64,000 nucleotides of DNA from Diospyros lotus (Eukaryota; Streptophyta; Magnoliopsida; Ericales; Ebenaceae): contig NC_068352.1 of the NCBI RefSeq assembly GCF_014633365.1, positions 32,025,310-32,089,309 of the forward strand. The letters are read 5' to 3'. The translations under genes and the position numbers were made by a program. Under the pieces are notes generated by a model. The model saw only the letters and a list, made by a program, of their open reading frames with translations, did not search any database and had not been told where the DNA came from. Position 1 is the stretch's first letter. The number at the start of each line of letters is the position of its first letter. Below, piece by piece: positions 11,006 through 24,100 of the stretch.

Positions 11006-12846
11006 CTATTACTTTTTTTGTTGACTAGGCAATAGGATGCTGTGGATGCCATATATAACTTGTTTCACATGAACCTCACATGAATCCATGCATGGCAAGT
11101 GCAGGCACTGCAGTGTTGCTACTCACGATTAGTGTAAGTATTGTAACGGAGCTTCAGGAATATACATTAATTTTTATTCCTCAAAACCTCTCATTTATTT
11201 TGACATTAAATGCTAATATTCTGTCGTAATTAATCCGCTGTTGAATACAGACCAGGCCTCTCTTTGTGTTAAATCCAAGATGTGCATGTATACATTGTTG
11301 TAATGATCAACCACACTTTATTCTAACTAAGTTAGGGTCAGTGCCGTAACATTCATGATATTGATTAACGTCTAAAAGTTATATGGACAATATACAAATT
11401 CTTACAAAAGAACAATTGTGGTGAATTTTTATACCGATGTCCTTCTCTCCTCACAGAACCCTCTAGTTAGGAAATTATGATAATCATAATTTGATTATCT
11501 TCAACCAATTGAAACACTGCTTGATCATGTCTTGATTTCCCCAAATATTTCCACATTATGTCTTTGAATTGTAAGTTAATTCTTCCTTTACTGTATGTAT
11601 TATCAATGATTCAATTGTCATGCAACATTTGTCTGAGGTGCCTCGTGTATTCTGCATTACTTATGAATTTAGGTTTGATTTGTACAGACCCAACATTCTT
11701 TTGCATAAGGAGTTAATGCGTGACCCATATCTGACATTCAGGTTTCCCTCCAGAATTTCTTCAAGGAATGTGAGATCCATGTGGATTGGATTCGGGGGTT
11801 CAAGCAAAGGAATGAAGTTTGCTTGTACAGAAAGGGAACTGGTTCAGTAGACTCTTTTTGTTGCTCATGAAATGCAGGCCGCTTTGTGCCAAAGAACGTG
11901 CCCCTCTGCTATTCTCTTGTCCTATTTGAATTGTGGGTGTCTTCCTTGTGAATGGAAGAATCCAAGTCACATGAATTTTCAAACCATATTGTGAACTTCT
12001 TGCTATTTTAAGTGGAGGCCCTGTGATAATACATGCTTGTGTTGAGTGGGTGTTCTTCACGATGTGGAAGATATTCTCTATTGTTGCCAACTAAACAAGC
12101 ATCAACATTTAGCAAGTCCACCAGAAGACAGCTGGAAGAGACTAAGAGGTGCTTGGCTTACCTTAAATTTTGGTTTTCAAAACTCTATTTTTTCTACTTG
12201 GTTAAGTCACTAAGTGAACACCTTAGACTCTAAACCTTAAATCCTAACCTCTTCCAATGGTTAATAAATGGGTACCTTAAGGCTTATGTGCTACCTCAAA
12301 ACAAGTTACTATCAATCAAGTAAATGCCCAAATTATCCTTACTAAAATAAACTTTTTAGTCAAATAATTGAAAAACTTATTAACAAATAAACTCTAGAGG
12401 TTGGAAGCTCCTATGATTTAAACCAAGCTAAACGGGATCTAACATTTTAACTGGACACAACCGAGAAATGCAATTAGCGTACTAACATGCACAAGAAACA
12501 ATAGAATAAATAGCAATATTAGCTGCCCTTACACTTTAGTGTTGATATTACAATGTCAACAGCTGAGTCTGATGTAGCTACAAGAATTCAGGGACTTTCT
12601 CTACATATATAAATGCAATTGAATTAATAGACATGACGAGCACAGAAGGCAACAATCTTGTATTTGTGTTTCCAGAAAGAGATTTTGGCTGTTGTCCTTC
12701 TCTGTTCCAATCACAATATTCACAGATTCTGTACGCACAGATGACCTTGAACCATGGCCTTCACCTAGGGAGATGCTTGGAATAGGCGAGTCGATAAAGC
12801 ACAGTCACATTACAGAATGATATAGGCACCATCTTCTTGTTGAGCT
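11006..12846. other. Intergenic region between the WD40 gene and VTE6
   Basis: It contains the probable WD40 promoter at its left edge and the probable VTE6 3' UTR (minus strand) at its right edge, about 12500-12846. Short open frames in the middle have no family resemblance. I see no repeat or RNA gene. Confidence 0.55.
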
Positions 12847-15800
12847 CTATGCATACCAGTTTTGGAGTACAATTTGCTGCATTAGGACTGCCAAAATACT
12901 ACCCATGGAAATATTGATGACATTAACAGCATCATTGTTCAGCTGCAAAATCAAACCAGCAAAAGAGTAGAGTTTGAGATGATGTAGGTGGCACTTAATT
13001 AAAATCCAACTCAAAAAAGCAGGTTGAACTGTTTACAATATTTGTTATCTTGACAGATTAGGCCAATTATATATGTGACTTAAAATTCTCTATAAACAGC
13101 AGCTACAGGTGACTTGAACTCAGTACACCTTAAGTAATGGGAGCCAAATAAAACGAACGGGTTGTTTGGCAGAATTTTCAATTTTTAGTGTTCAGTTTAT
13201 GTTTTTTTTAGAAAAATGAAAACTTAAGGCCCCGTTCAGTTTCAGAAAGCATTTTTTAGTTTTCAACTCCAATTTTACAACTAAAAATTTCCTAACATTT
13301 TATATTTCAAAAAGTCATAGCAATCATTTTTTGAAAATCTAGGAAATATCAAAAAGGATGTTTCCTAATTCATAGTATAAAGTTGAAAAATTAGAAAATT
13401 GAGTTTTCTATTTTCTAATGGAAGATTCATTCAATAGAAAATTTGAGTTGGAAAATAGAAAACATTTTCTACAAGTAAATATGCTCTAACATGTTCGATA
13501 ACTTTGTATTTTATTTAATTTTTATTTTCTATCCTACTCCAAACCTTGCCAACGATTGGGGGAGACGTCGAAGGTTGTCAGTGACTCCTCCAACCTTCTC
13601 TAATTCCTAGAGAACATGTAGGAGTCAAGCAACTCTTGTATCTTCTTTGAGAGGTGCATGCCCCCTGAATGTTCTCTAGGAGTTGGCCACAGTGTGACCG
13701 CACTCTAGAGGAGTTTGTTGGCTACCTTCTGGTGACTCAAAAGTCATTGATAGTGAAGAGTAGGGGAAGAAATGAAAATGAAATGAAAATTGTGAAAACA
13801 TCTTTTTTTGAGTTTTAAAAATGAAAACAAGGAACCAAACGCCATTTTTAGTTTTCATTGTCAAAATAGTGATAACGAAAACTAAAAACTAAAAATGGAA
13901 AGCCTACCAAGCATAATTGCAAAACTTCAGAACCTTGAGGTCAATAATAGAGTTTTCTGTCTGCCATTGGGCAACCAACCAGGTCCAACCAAGCTAAACC
14001 TAAAAGAAATTAAATGGTAAAATTCAACAATAATTGTATTGATCACCTACCCAGTGGAATCCTTCTTTCTCCTGGAGGGCAGCACCTATTAAACTTTCAC
14101 CGAGATTAGCAATCTGGGAAGCCACAACACAAATCACAGCCTCTGGCACATTAATCTGTTTTCCAATTATTTTGCCATGAAAAAGGAAAATAACATTTTT
14201 GGTTAGAATAGCTCATGAAGACAAAAAGTCCCTCTTCAAAGATGCTAATAATACAAAGATTTAAAAACTGTATTCTTGTAGAGAAAAGAACAGGTAAATG
14301 CAACATGTAATGTATCTAACATCTCAATCAACTCTGTCAAGACCATTAGCTAAATGATAGTATCAATTCTCATATGTTTCTACCTTGATCCATTATTTTT
14401 GGCATTCCTCTGGTTTGGAACTCACATCATATGTCCTTCCAAATGTTGCTCCTGCTCCTGGTTGTAGAAGGTCTGACCATATTTTGTCAAAGGAATGGTT
14501 CTTTTGGGCCCCGCGCGCGCGGGGGGGGTGGGGTTGGTGTAGACGAGATTGGAAAAACAGGGACGGAGAATAGCAAAGGGGGAGGGAAGGAAGAAGGTAA
14601 AGAGGAAGAGAGTAAAGCAATTCCAAGTTTCAATTTTAAAAGTTTTAGTTGTCTTAAAAATCTATATGCATTTTACATGAACAAAGCTACTTATAGGCAC
14701 CATATATATAACGTTGTTGCTTCACGTTATCTTGACCGCATCATTCTCTTTTTTCTGGAGAAAACTCAACTTTGGTATATCTGTTTCTTTTATCACGAAG
14801 CTTGCACAGCCTTCACAATTTTTGAAACAAATGGTGGGCACAAAGATATGTTTATGCTGTTGTCACACACCATATAACAAAGATAGAGCAGGATGAAAAA
14901 GATAATATTGGTTAAAAAAAAAAGAAAATAATAAGAGAGAAGAAAGAAAGGAAATAGGATAGGAAGAAAACGCAATGAGAAAAACCAAGAGGCAGAGTGA
15001 TTGAAGATTAAAGATTGTAGAGAAGGTAATCATAGATGGTAGGGAGAGGAGAAAGTGCTTTCCAAGTTCTAAATAAAGGGCGTCCCTAGTGCATAAGGCT
15101 CCCTACTTTACAAGGGTCATAGAAGTTGTTTTTGTAATGCAGCCTTATCCTTGTCTTGAAAAAAGGTTGTTTCAACAACTTGAATCTGTGACCTCCTAGT
15201 CACAAAAGAGCAACCTTATTGTAGCTACCAGGGCTCACCCTTGCTTTCTAAGTTCCAAATGTTCTTTATTCATCTTTAAAAACTTAATCTTGTCTTATAT
15301 CAATAGAATGTTTTTGTAGGCTTTCGTTAGATTCCTGGATGCATAACCCAGTCCCACTAAAATTCTATAGAGGACCCCTAACAAAACCAATCAATTAAAT
15401 ATTTGTCATGGTCTTAGTTATCCAACACAGCATTGATAGTATCATGAGAGAAGTAAAGAGATCTTGGAAAATGTTTATTAATGCAAATGGAGAAAAATAA
15501 TTAAAGAATGGGAAGAAAATGAGGACAAACAGTTAAGCTTAAAATTATGAGGAAAAGTACCCCCAAAAAAAGATTTGAATACATTATACCTCACCCATTA
15601 GACAACCAACAGAAGAAAGAAGAATTGATGCCAAAAGACCAGCAATGGTTCCTTCAATGCTCACAGCTCCTTCTGTTCCCCTTGGAACTATCTTGAGCGT
15701 CGTGATTAGATACCTATATTAGATGCCCCAGCTTTAAAACATACACATAACCTGTGTTTACCTTATTAAATATTTATAAGAGTTCATCATTGCTTGGATG

Positions 15801-18800
15801 TTGTAATGGAATTGAAAAAGAAAACTTGAAATCTTAAAGCACAGCATTCAAATAATATTTTGTCCTGGAAAAGCACATTATGTTTTACCAAAGGAATTCA
15901 TATATAACCACAACACTATCAGGAGAATGCAACTATACTAAAGGCAATTTCTACTCACTTCTGGTGTAAATACCATACTTCAGGATTGATTGCTGTTTGT
16001 TGCCCATCTTAAGTTGCCACACATGCCCTCTTAGAGAAGCCCATTTAATGACTCTTAAAACTTTAATTTGATCTAATAAAGACACTATTGAGATTCAAAG
16101 TGGGTACAACCACAGTGAACACTTGCAAGGAAACAGCAACAAAAAAGTTTTAGATACTAGCTTTAGAGTTAGACAGCATGGTCATTCCCAATGCGAAAAC
16201 AGGCAAAAAGAAAAAAATTAGAAGACATGCTTGAGTTTGTGGAACAAGAAGTTTAGCCTTAACAACAATAAACAATCTATTTTGCTCCAAATACTCCATA
16301 AAGTTCAAAAGGATTCACCATCCAAAATGGACAACAAATATTTTTGAGCAAACACCATTGGCATTTCTCAATAGCCAAGAAAACAAATACCACCATAAGC
16401 CTCTTCCCAAAATGCAGAGAGTAGATTGCCAATGCAGGTTTAGGTCAAGAAATGCAAAGTTATGTATGCATGAACACTAAATAAACATTACAACTTATTT
16501 ATACTTCATAGATAAATAAATATTTTTTTATTAAAAATAGAAACAAAAACTTCTTTTTCTATTGTCATACATGAAATGGAAAAAGTAAACAATATCTACT
16601 TTGAAAAATCACACAAGTAAATTAGAAAAACACCTACAAAATTGATTAACTAGCACTAACCATGCAAATTTGAAATGGTCAAGATAACTAAATGAAGCTT
16701 CATAACAGATGGGGCATATTCGCTGTTACATTTGTCTGATGTGTAAGTTTAGTGATTGAGAAAAACATGTCATTGGTCATTTAAGGCTGTCATGTGAGAA
16801 GATGACCCATAGACGCTTTTATGAGAGAGTAGATGAAATGGAAGAAATTCTTAGCAAAAGAGATTAATGGACGATGTTGACAACATCCTCTAAAGACATA
16901 TAAGAGGTGTTCTCAAACTGGTTTTAAGGTCCAAGAATTGATTTGGGATATTTTGGAAAAGGTACCCTCCTAGGAGTGTAGGCTTAGTTTTGATGTTTTA
17001 TGCATCAAGGGTATTTTTGTCATTCTACATACTATCCAGAACATGACTTTATCTCTATTTGTGTTTAGGTTCTATTCATGGTCTTTTCCTAGTCTCATTA
17101 TTAGCAGTTTCAGTTTTTATTTAGTTTCCCTAATGATAAAAGGATTTTCCTAATCCTAATAGGAATAGCATGACAAAAGCACCATAAATACCATTGTAAT
17201 CTCTCTTTTTCAGTGGTGAATGGAACAATTAACCACAGTTTTTCTAAGCATGCTATCGGCTATCCTTTCCTAGAATTGTGATGCAATTCTAACCCAGTTA
17301 GAAACTCTCTCTCTCTCTCCTCCCCCCCCCCCCCCCCCCCTCCCTTCAATTTCATATTATCATTCTTGTAATCCTGCTTCTAGATTTGTTTTCAACCTTA
17401 TTTTGCCTCTAAATTCCCACCAACCCATTGCATATCTAAACCCTAGCCCTTTCAACAATTTTCTCTAGCCTTCTAACCATAAATAAGCCTCCAATCAGTA
17501 GTTATTCTCATAATACCAGATATGTCCTACACCAAAGATAGAGGGAGATTAAAAAGAAGACTGTGATGGAAACAATCTTATACCTACTATGGTTATAATG
17601 GCTTCACAAAAGATATGGCCGTGGATAGAGATGTTTGGCGAGTTAGAATTCATATAGCTGACCCAAGCTAGTGAGATTAAGGGGTTGTCTAGTTGTGGAA
17701 AATAGTCTTAGTTTTCCAGAAAATTACTCCATGGGAAATGTAAAATTAGAAATCTTTTTCAAATACAAAAATCTTTTTGACAGAAAATGGAGATTTAGAA
17801 AACACGGTATTCCAAAATTAACCTGAATTTGGAAAACTTTCCAAATTTTTTTACTAATTTGGAAAATGCAGTTTTTCACAAAATCTTTCCCAAATCATCT
17901 CCATCTCCTTCTCTAACACAAGTTGCAACTGTACAAAAGAAACGTCTCTCTGCTTCTCTCTTTTTTGAACATATGTTCTAATTTTAAGATTGAAAATTAG
18001 TTTTTTTGCACTTCTAGTATTAACACGTTTTTCAAATTTTCTATGAAAAATGAAAACTAGAGATTTTATAGAAAATTGGAGATAGAAAACTAGAAAACAT
18101 TTTCCACAGCTAAATAGCCCCTAACGTTTGATGTGTTGCTTTTTGTTGCTGTAATCATTCAAAGTTAACCAGATCTTTACTAACTAGATTGTTTACTTGG
18201 CATACAAATCATTTGTTACTTGAATGAATGACATAGTTAAGAAGTAAAATGGCTTGCTTGGTTATGCTGTTAGTTGGCAAAGAAAATGTTATTGAGTAGG
18301 TAATAGTATTTTTCTGTACTTTTTCTATTGTTGGCCAATAACAAAAAATATTGCTTTTTTGTTAAGATAAAACAAGAATTTGAAGCTTTTGTGCAGAGGA
18401 GAACTAGAAAATAAACTTATTTTCAGTTTAATCAAAATCACTCGCAAAAGTGTTTTCTACAAAAATGATTTTGGCAACAACAGAAATTTTACTTCAATAA
18501 CAAACAAGCAATAGGCCATGTGTGAACTCAAAGTCATTTGTAAACCATGCAAATCTCCATAGTGCAAGTAACAAGTGATCTTCCTCCCTATACCAAGCCA
18601 TTATTAACTAGGTGGGAATTTTTTTACTATCTTTCATAAGGCAACAAGACCAGTAACAAAGAGTAGTTTCTTCACTCTCTTCAACATACCAAAAACCAAT
18701 AAAAAATTGAAGAAAACATTCAGCAGACTGGGCACGTGTGATGGCCTGATAGATATCACCTAGTGATTGTTACCCACAGCAAATAGTACTCACTTATAAC

Positions 18801-20089
18801 AATGAAGGCCAAAATAACACTGGCCTAGAAAATTTATTAAGCGCAAGCCATACCAACATTAAGGAGAAAGGAGCGATATCCAATGGCCACAAAGGGAATG
18901 AGATGCAGCACTTACGTTGTTTTGCCATATGCTTTTCCTATTTCACTAGATACAGTATCGCTGAGTTTAGTACAGAAACTGGCAACAAAGCCAAGCTCCC
19001 AAAGATGAGAAAATGCCTTTCCACCAACCCCAAAAATTGAAAGGAAAGCACAAACACAGCCAGCTGCACTGGAACCAATCACACTTCCTGGTCCTCTCCT
19101 TCCCTTCTTCTTCTCAGCAACCCCTTGAGCCTCCTTTTGTGCCATTTTAACCTTTGTGACAGCTGTGCCCTTGCAGATCCCAAATAACTATTTATGACAA
19201 TGAAGCATCTAAATGTAACTTAAAAATGTGATCACTAATATCTCAAATTCCATAGATTACTCCACAAATATCGACTTTCTATCATGCAAAGGATCACTCC
19301 TTTCTTTGCTTCCTTTCTAACAGCGAAAAACCGTAGCATAACTTTAAAAAAAAAAAAAATTAAACAGAAAGAAAAGCAAGGCCCATAATCAAGCTTAGTG
19401 ATAGGATGACTATGATTCTCACATGAATTCTTCGTGACAAAATCATTAAAGATCAAAACTCCGAACCAAAACTCAAATTAATGCAGCATGGAACGGTCAA
19501 TGAGACTTAAATATTGGACTCTTAACACCAAAACAGGATTAGAACAAAAAAAAAACGAATACGATTTGATGTGATCTTCAGTGAGATTTGATGTGATCTA
19601 GCCTCACTGAAGAGTATAGTTGTCTGGAATCAAACCCTAAATACATTCACATCCAACAGACAAGAAAGCAAATGGGCATGATCTCACAATGACAAAGTAG
19701 GTGGCGACGAGGAGAAACCCGGAGGGGCCAAAAGCGCGCCAAGAGAGGTTGCCGAGCAAGAAGGCGGCTGCAATGCCGGAGAGAGAGAGGCCGGCGCGCA
19801 GAATCGGAGAACCCACGACGAAGATCACAAGATTGCAGAGCAGAGCCGATTCCCAAGTGGGCGGCGAAGATTGGAACGAATGCATTGCCCTATGCACGAG
19901 CCACGGGGAAGTGGGGTTAGCGGATTGAGCTCTGATTGAAGCGGTTGCCATCATGCTGGGAATTCTAGGGTTTATGGGTAAGTGGGGGGTGGATGCTAGG
20001 GTAAGAGTCTGGGGGCTGCGAATTGCCGGGGCAAGAGAGTGGCGTGGAGGAGGGGGGTTGAAGATGAGTAGAGGGGAGAAAGATGCCAT
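12847..20089 (-). CDS. VTE6: VTE6, chloroplast phytyl-phosphate kinase (DUF92 membrane protein)
   Basis: Five exons, read from the right: 19688-20089, 18916-19169, 15590-15713, 14051-14155 and 12847-12942, give 326 residues. All junctions have GT/AG and consistent phase; the codon for the Thr in GKTT-YL is split between exons 2 and 3. The N-terminus is Ser/Pro-rich, like a chloroplast transit peptide. The membrane core follows: LVIFVVGSP, GIAAAFLLGN, the signature GPGSVIGSSAAGCVCAFLS, FCTKLSDTVSSEIGKAYGKT, VPRGTEGAVSIEGT, ASQIANLGESLIGA and NNDAVNVINISMGS. VTE6 phosphorylates phytyl phosphate to phytyl diphosphate, recycling chlorophyll phytol into tocopherol and phylloquinone. The gene is divergent from plastid RPL13, as neighbours in Arabidopsis are. 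Intron 2 (3.2 kb), intron 3 (1.4 kb) and intron 4 (1.1 kb) contain MITE and SINE insertions. Confidence 0.93.
13158..13912. mobile_element. Foldback/MITE-like element in VTE6 intron 4
   Basis: The left end near 'gttgtttggcag..ttttcaatttttag' is roughly the inverted complement of the right end 'ctaaaaatggaaagcctaccaagcat'. The interior is AT-rich plus a unique part (13540-13740). A second, smaller foldback lies inside it (13231-13490). Ends are approximate and the target duplication was not resolved. Confidence 0.5.
13231..13490. mobile_element. Nested MITE-like foldback in VTE6 intron 4
   Basis: The left end 'ggccccgttcagtttcag' with 'agcattttttagttttcaac' is an imperfect inverted match to the right end 'ttggaaaatagaaaacattt' with 'tctacaagtaaatatgctct'. 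It sits within the larger foldback at 13158-13912 and shares the 'agaaaacattttcta' ends with the element at 17681-18121. Confidence 0.5.
14505..14540 (+). repeat. GC-rich simple tract in VTE6 intron 3
   Basis: A 'gggccccgcgcgcgcggggg' run and a G-rich continuation stand out sharply from the AT-rich intron. Open frames across it are low complexity and not genes. Confidence 0.7.
15075..15245 (-). mobile_element. tRNA-derived SINE in VTE6 intron 3
   Basis: Read on the minus strand it starts 'aagggtgagccctggtagct', has an A-box-like 'tggtagctacaataaggttg', a B-box-like 'ggtcacagattcaagt' and ends near 'gcactagggacgccc'. It is flanked by an imperfect 15-bp direct repeat, TTCCAAGTTCTAAAT (15060-15074) and TTCTAAGTTCCAAAT (15246-15260). 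This is a common plant SINE type. A more diverged relative lies at 55640-55770 in the receptor kinase gene. Confidence 0.8.
17309..17342 (+). repeat. (CT)n followed by poly-C
   Basis: About six CT units run into 'cctcc' and about 18 C inside VTE6 intron 2. It is a simple repeat. Confidence 0.85.
17681..18121. mobile_element. Tourist-like MITE in VTE6 intron 2
   Basis: This 441-bp element has inverted ends: left GGGGTTGTCTAGTTGTGG, right (reversed) GGGGCTATTTAGCTGTGG. It is flanked by TAA on both sides (17678-17680 and 18122-18124), which fits the 3-bp TWA duplication of PIF/Harbinger-type MITEs. It is noncoding. Confidence 0.7.
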
Positions 20090-20911
20090 TTTTATGTTTG
20101 GTTTGGGAATCAGGTCTCATTGACTTCCAACGCCGACTAAGAAAGGAAGAAGCATCGTATCATTCCTCCCATTTGTCATTGCATATATATACTATGCAAT
20201 ATATACTATTATTATTATGTTCAAAAAAATAGGCTAAAAGCCCAAAAGTTTATTAGAAGAAAACACCAATTGAAACAAGTCACACTGGTGATAAATTGAC
20301 TGGTCGAACAAATAATATGTTAATATCAGTTTGATGGATCGTAACATCTTATATAATGATGTGAAATCTTATACTTGTAATTTATATTCTTTGATGTAAT
20401 CGAAGGCATGAATATCAAAAGTTATATAAGAATAATTATCTCAAGTCAAGGTGAAATGATGGGATGATTAAAAATTTTAAAAAATATTAATTAAGTAATC
20501 AAAATTAAATTATTAAAATCAAAAGATAATTGAGTAACTAAGAATTTCACTTTTAAGGTTTTTAAGAGATCTTATCAAGGTAATTTTTTTTTAAATTAAA
20601 ATCAAATCAAAATTATTTAATCTTAAACCCAACTGAATTTTTTGATTCAATTTGTTAATTTAAACTCCCCACTCCTTTTCCATCCTTAGAGTATATTTTA
20701 TTCTATTTAATTTCTACCATGAATTGGAAAGTAAAGAAAAAAATGACCAAAACTAGAGTTCTAAATGCCCATAATTCTGCCCCCAAATCTTATATAAAAT
20801 GCCAAAAAAGCCCCATGAGTTCGTCTCCCTTTCATTTGCAGGCCTTTTATCTTATCCCCATCACTTGGGTGGGAGGACGAAGTGGACTAGGGAGTGAGAA
20901 AAGAGAAGAAG
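20090..20911. promoter_or_regulatory. Shared divergent promoter of VTE6 and plastid RPL13
   Basis: These 822 bases separate two divergent start codons, both for chloroplast proteins. On the RPL13 side TATATAAA lies at 20791-20798, about 115 bases before its ATG. On the VTE6 side a TATATATA-rich patch lies near 20180-20206, about 95 bases before its ATG. The middle is AT-rich. Co-regulation is an inference from the arrangement. Confidence 0.6.
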
Positions 20912-21152
20912 ATGGCTATGGCTTACGCTTCGTCGTCGATGATGTTGCCCTCCCCTTCGATTAAACCCTGCCCTGCGCCTCTGAAGAACAGGCAATTTCT
21001 TGGCTTCCCAGTCACAGTATTTTCCAAGCCCTCCATTCGGACTACTTCTCTCGCCGGTGGGAATCGGGCCTTCCAGATTCGTTGTCAGGACAAGCCCGTT
21101 ATTCCCTTGGACCAGCGCTGGATGTTCGAGGATTCCGAAGTCAAAGGCCCAG

Positions 21153-21189
<37 letters not shown>

Positions 21190-24100
21190 GTGCTTCGTTT
21201 GGTTGGTGAGAAAATGAAGGAAGAGGAAGAAAATCTGTTTTTGTAAAGTTTATCTGGGGACATAGGAAACGAATTTTCGACCGGGCCTTCGGTGTGGCTT
21301 TTTAGCATCTGCTTCCTCTTATGCTCCGTTTGGTTGCGGAGAAAATGCTGGAAACGACAGGAAATTCATTTGCAGCATTACTTTATTTTTCTTTTTCTTT
21401 CTTTGTATTATCATTAAAAGCAGAAATACGTGTTTAACTCTGTATTATGCTATCATTTTCGTATGCTGGCTTTGTTGCTGAGGAAGTCTAGGAAACCAGA
21501 ACCAATTGAATAATTTGATATTTAGATGCTCCACTACAACATCACCACCAAGAAGAATAATCTGTTTTGAGTCTCGCTTTTTTTGATCTTGTGTGAAGTT
21601 TACAAAATTTATTTTCTGTGTTGTTTTATTCTGCATCAAGTGGTATCAAATTGGTATCCAACACTCTTGGTGCATAATTTGGCACTCGGCACCCCTATTG
21701 CAAGTTGAAGATGGTTCATTTTTCATTGATCGTATTACTTAACCCACAAAAGGTAAATGATGATGAGAAAATAATTCCTGGGACAACCGCATGTTAGAGT
21801 GACAAATTTCATTTCATCGTGTTGGATTGACATCAACTTTGCCCATAAACTCAAACAACTTGTTAGAAGAAAAGAAACTGAAATAGTTTTGTGAGCTCAA
21901 CTTTGGTACCTTGCTCAATTTTTCATTACCAATGTCATATTGTTAAAATTTTATTGTAGCTGGTTTCTTCCAAGTAAGTTCCTTGTATGAGATTCTGCTA
22001 CCACAACAATGTTGTACCTATAAAACCTACCTCAAGTGAGCACATGCCGGATGGCCAGGGCTGTTTAGTTTTGGCTTGCTCATCAATCAAACTCGCGAGG
22101 ATATTACTGGGACTTGGTTTAATCACAAATTTACAGTCTGGAGAATTGTTATCAGTTGGAGGGATTTGAATTGGGGGATGTCCCTTGGGTCTGTCAAGCT
22201 ATGATAAATTACTTGATAGGTCCTTGAACACATTAACCTTCTAAAAAGAAAATGGTTCTGAGGCAAAGAATGGGGAAGGATGCCAGGAAGAGTGCTTATA
22301 CCCAGGCCTCAAAGAGGTCAAGTGAGGAGAAAATTGCCATTGCATTGATTGGACATTATACAGTCATACAGGACTTTTTTGGGTGCAACTGCTTTTGTGT
22401 TTGTATCTGTTTTAGTAAACTAGAACTGGCCGTGGTGAAATTCAAATGTTGGTTGTTTGTGAAACAATCCTACTGAATTGGTTGTATCAAATTATTTTGG
22501 TAATTAAATATTTGTACTTACATATTGAGAAGTCATCATAAATGTCTTCCAATTTGTTATGCCAACCTTTTTATGACATCTTTTGATAACAGTCTTTCTT
22601 TGATCTATAATATCAAAGTGATTTATGTTTGCTGGCTTATCATCCTTGATTTTTCCCAGGATATTTGGAATAAGACATGGTATCCTAAAGCTGCAGATCA
22701 CCCGAACATATCTAAACCATGGTATGTTGTTGATGCTACTGATAAAATTCTCGGAAGGCTAGCATCAACTATAGCTGTTCATATCCGTGGGAAGAATCTT
22801 GAAACCTATACACCTAGTGTGGACATGGGGGCTTTTGTCATTGTGGTAAGTATGGTAGATACAAAATTCTGCTTATGCAATTTTTTCCCTCCACAGAGCA
22901 GTCTTGAAAGTCTTATAGAGCATGCTTTAAAAGTAGCTTAGCTCCTTATCTGACTGTCTGATCCATAAGAAGTACACTGTAAGGTTTGAAAAGATTTTAA
23001 CTTTAGCTTAGCGGTAGGAGGGTTCAAAAACATCACCTGGTGATTGCGAGTCCAAGGTTGTGGATTCGATTCCTAGCCTTGGTAATGCTTGGCTTAGGTG
23101 GTCTCGCGTTGGTACGGTCGTTGGATATAAGTGGGGGACCAATGACACATTAGGTCCTGCTTGGATATGAGGCTGGCTAGGCACACTCCTGTGGGGTGGG
23201 GGGGTGGATGCTATGCAAGTACCTTTGGCTTCCCTGACAAAGTGGCATTGAGTCAGCTTTCTGTCCTTAAACCAGAAAGAGAAAAGGATTTTGACTACAC
23301 TTTTATAATATTCGTTCCTGTTTAGCTAACTAATTCTGTTAAATATCATAAATTGAGAATCCTCCACATTTATATTAATCATACCTTTTATATCTATTTA
23401 TTTTCATCAGAATAATTTCAAGTCCTATGGATAATTCTCAAATACTTATTTGACTTCGTAAATTTGTTTGCTTAATTTAGGAAAATAAATCTCATTGCAC
23501 GAAATCCTGAGACATTGTTTTGTTGTTTGAACTCAAAAAGGTCAATGCAGAAAAAGTTGCAGTATCTGGTAGAAAGAGGACCCAAAAGCTCTATAGGAGG
23601 CATTCAGGAAGACCAGGAGGTATGAAAGTCGAAACCTTTGATCAGCTTCAACGGAGAATTCCTGAAAGGATTATTGAGCACGCTGTTCGTGGCATGCTTC
23701 CAAAGGGCAGGGTGAGTATTCTGTTTGGATTTTCTTGCTGTGTACAGCAGAATTACCAAATGAAGAAACCTGGAATTAGGCAGCTTAATTTACTAAGTTA
23801 ATTAAATAGCTGAAGTATCTTAATTGTCTATGCTTCAAGAACAAGAATGTGTAGCAAGTGCTGACACTTTGCATGGTCGTAGTCCAGCCTTCATGGTATC
23901 CAAAATCAGAGTGTCTTTATGGTAAAAGTTTTTGCTGACGTATGAAAAAATGACTTTCTTCTGCACCCAAATAGGTGCCAAGCTATAGGAGTCACTGGAA
24001 GCTACCTGGTGTTGGTTGAAGACAACAATCCATATAGACGCGAAATGGGTGTTAACCCTTCAGTTGTACCCATAATATTGTTATACTTGAGCACCTGTGA

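Noticed and set aside
11620..12233. Short open frames between the WD40 gene and VTE6
   Set aside because: No family motifs or splice-consistent partners were found.
14393..14896. Several overlapping open frames in VTE6 intron 3
   Set aside because: They run over a GC-rich simple tract and intron DNA and resemble no protein family.
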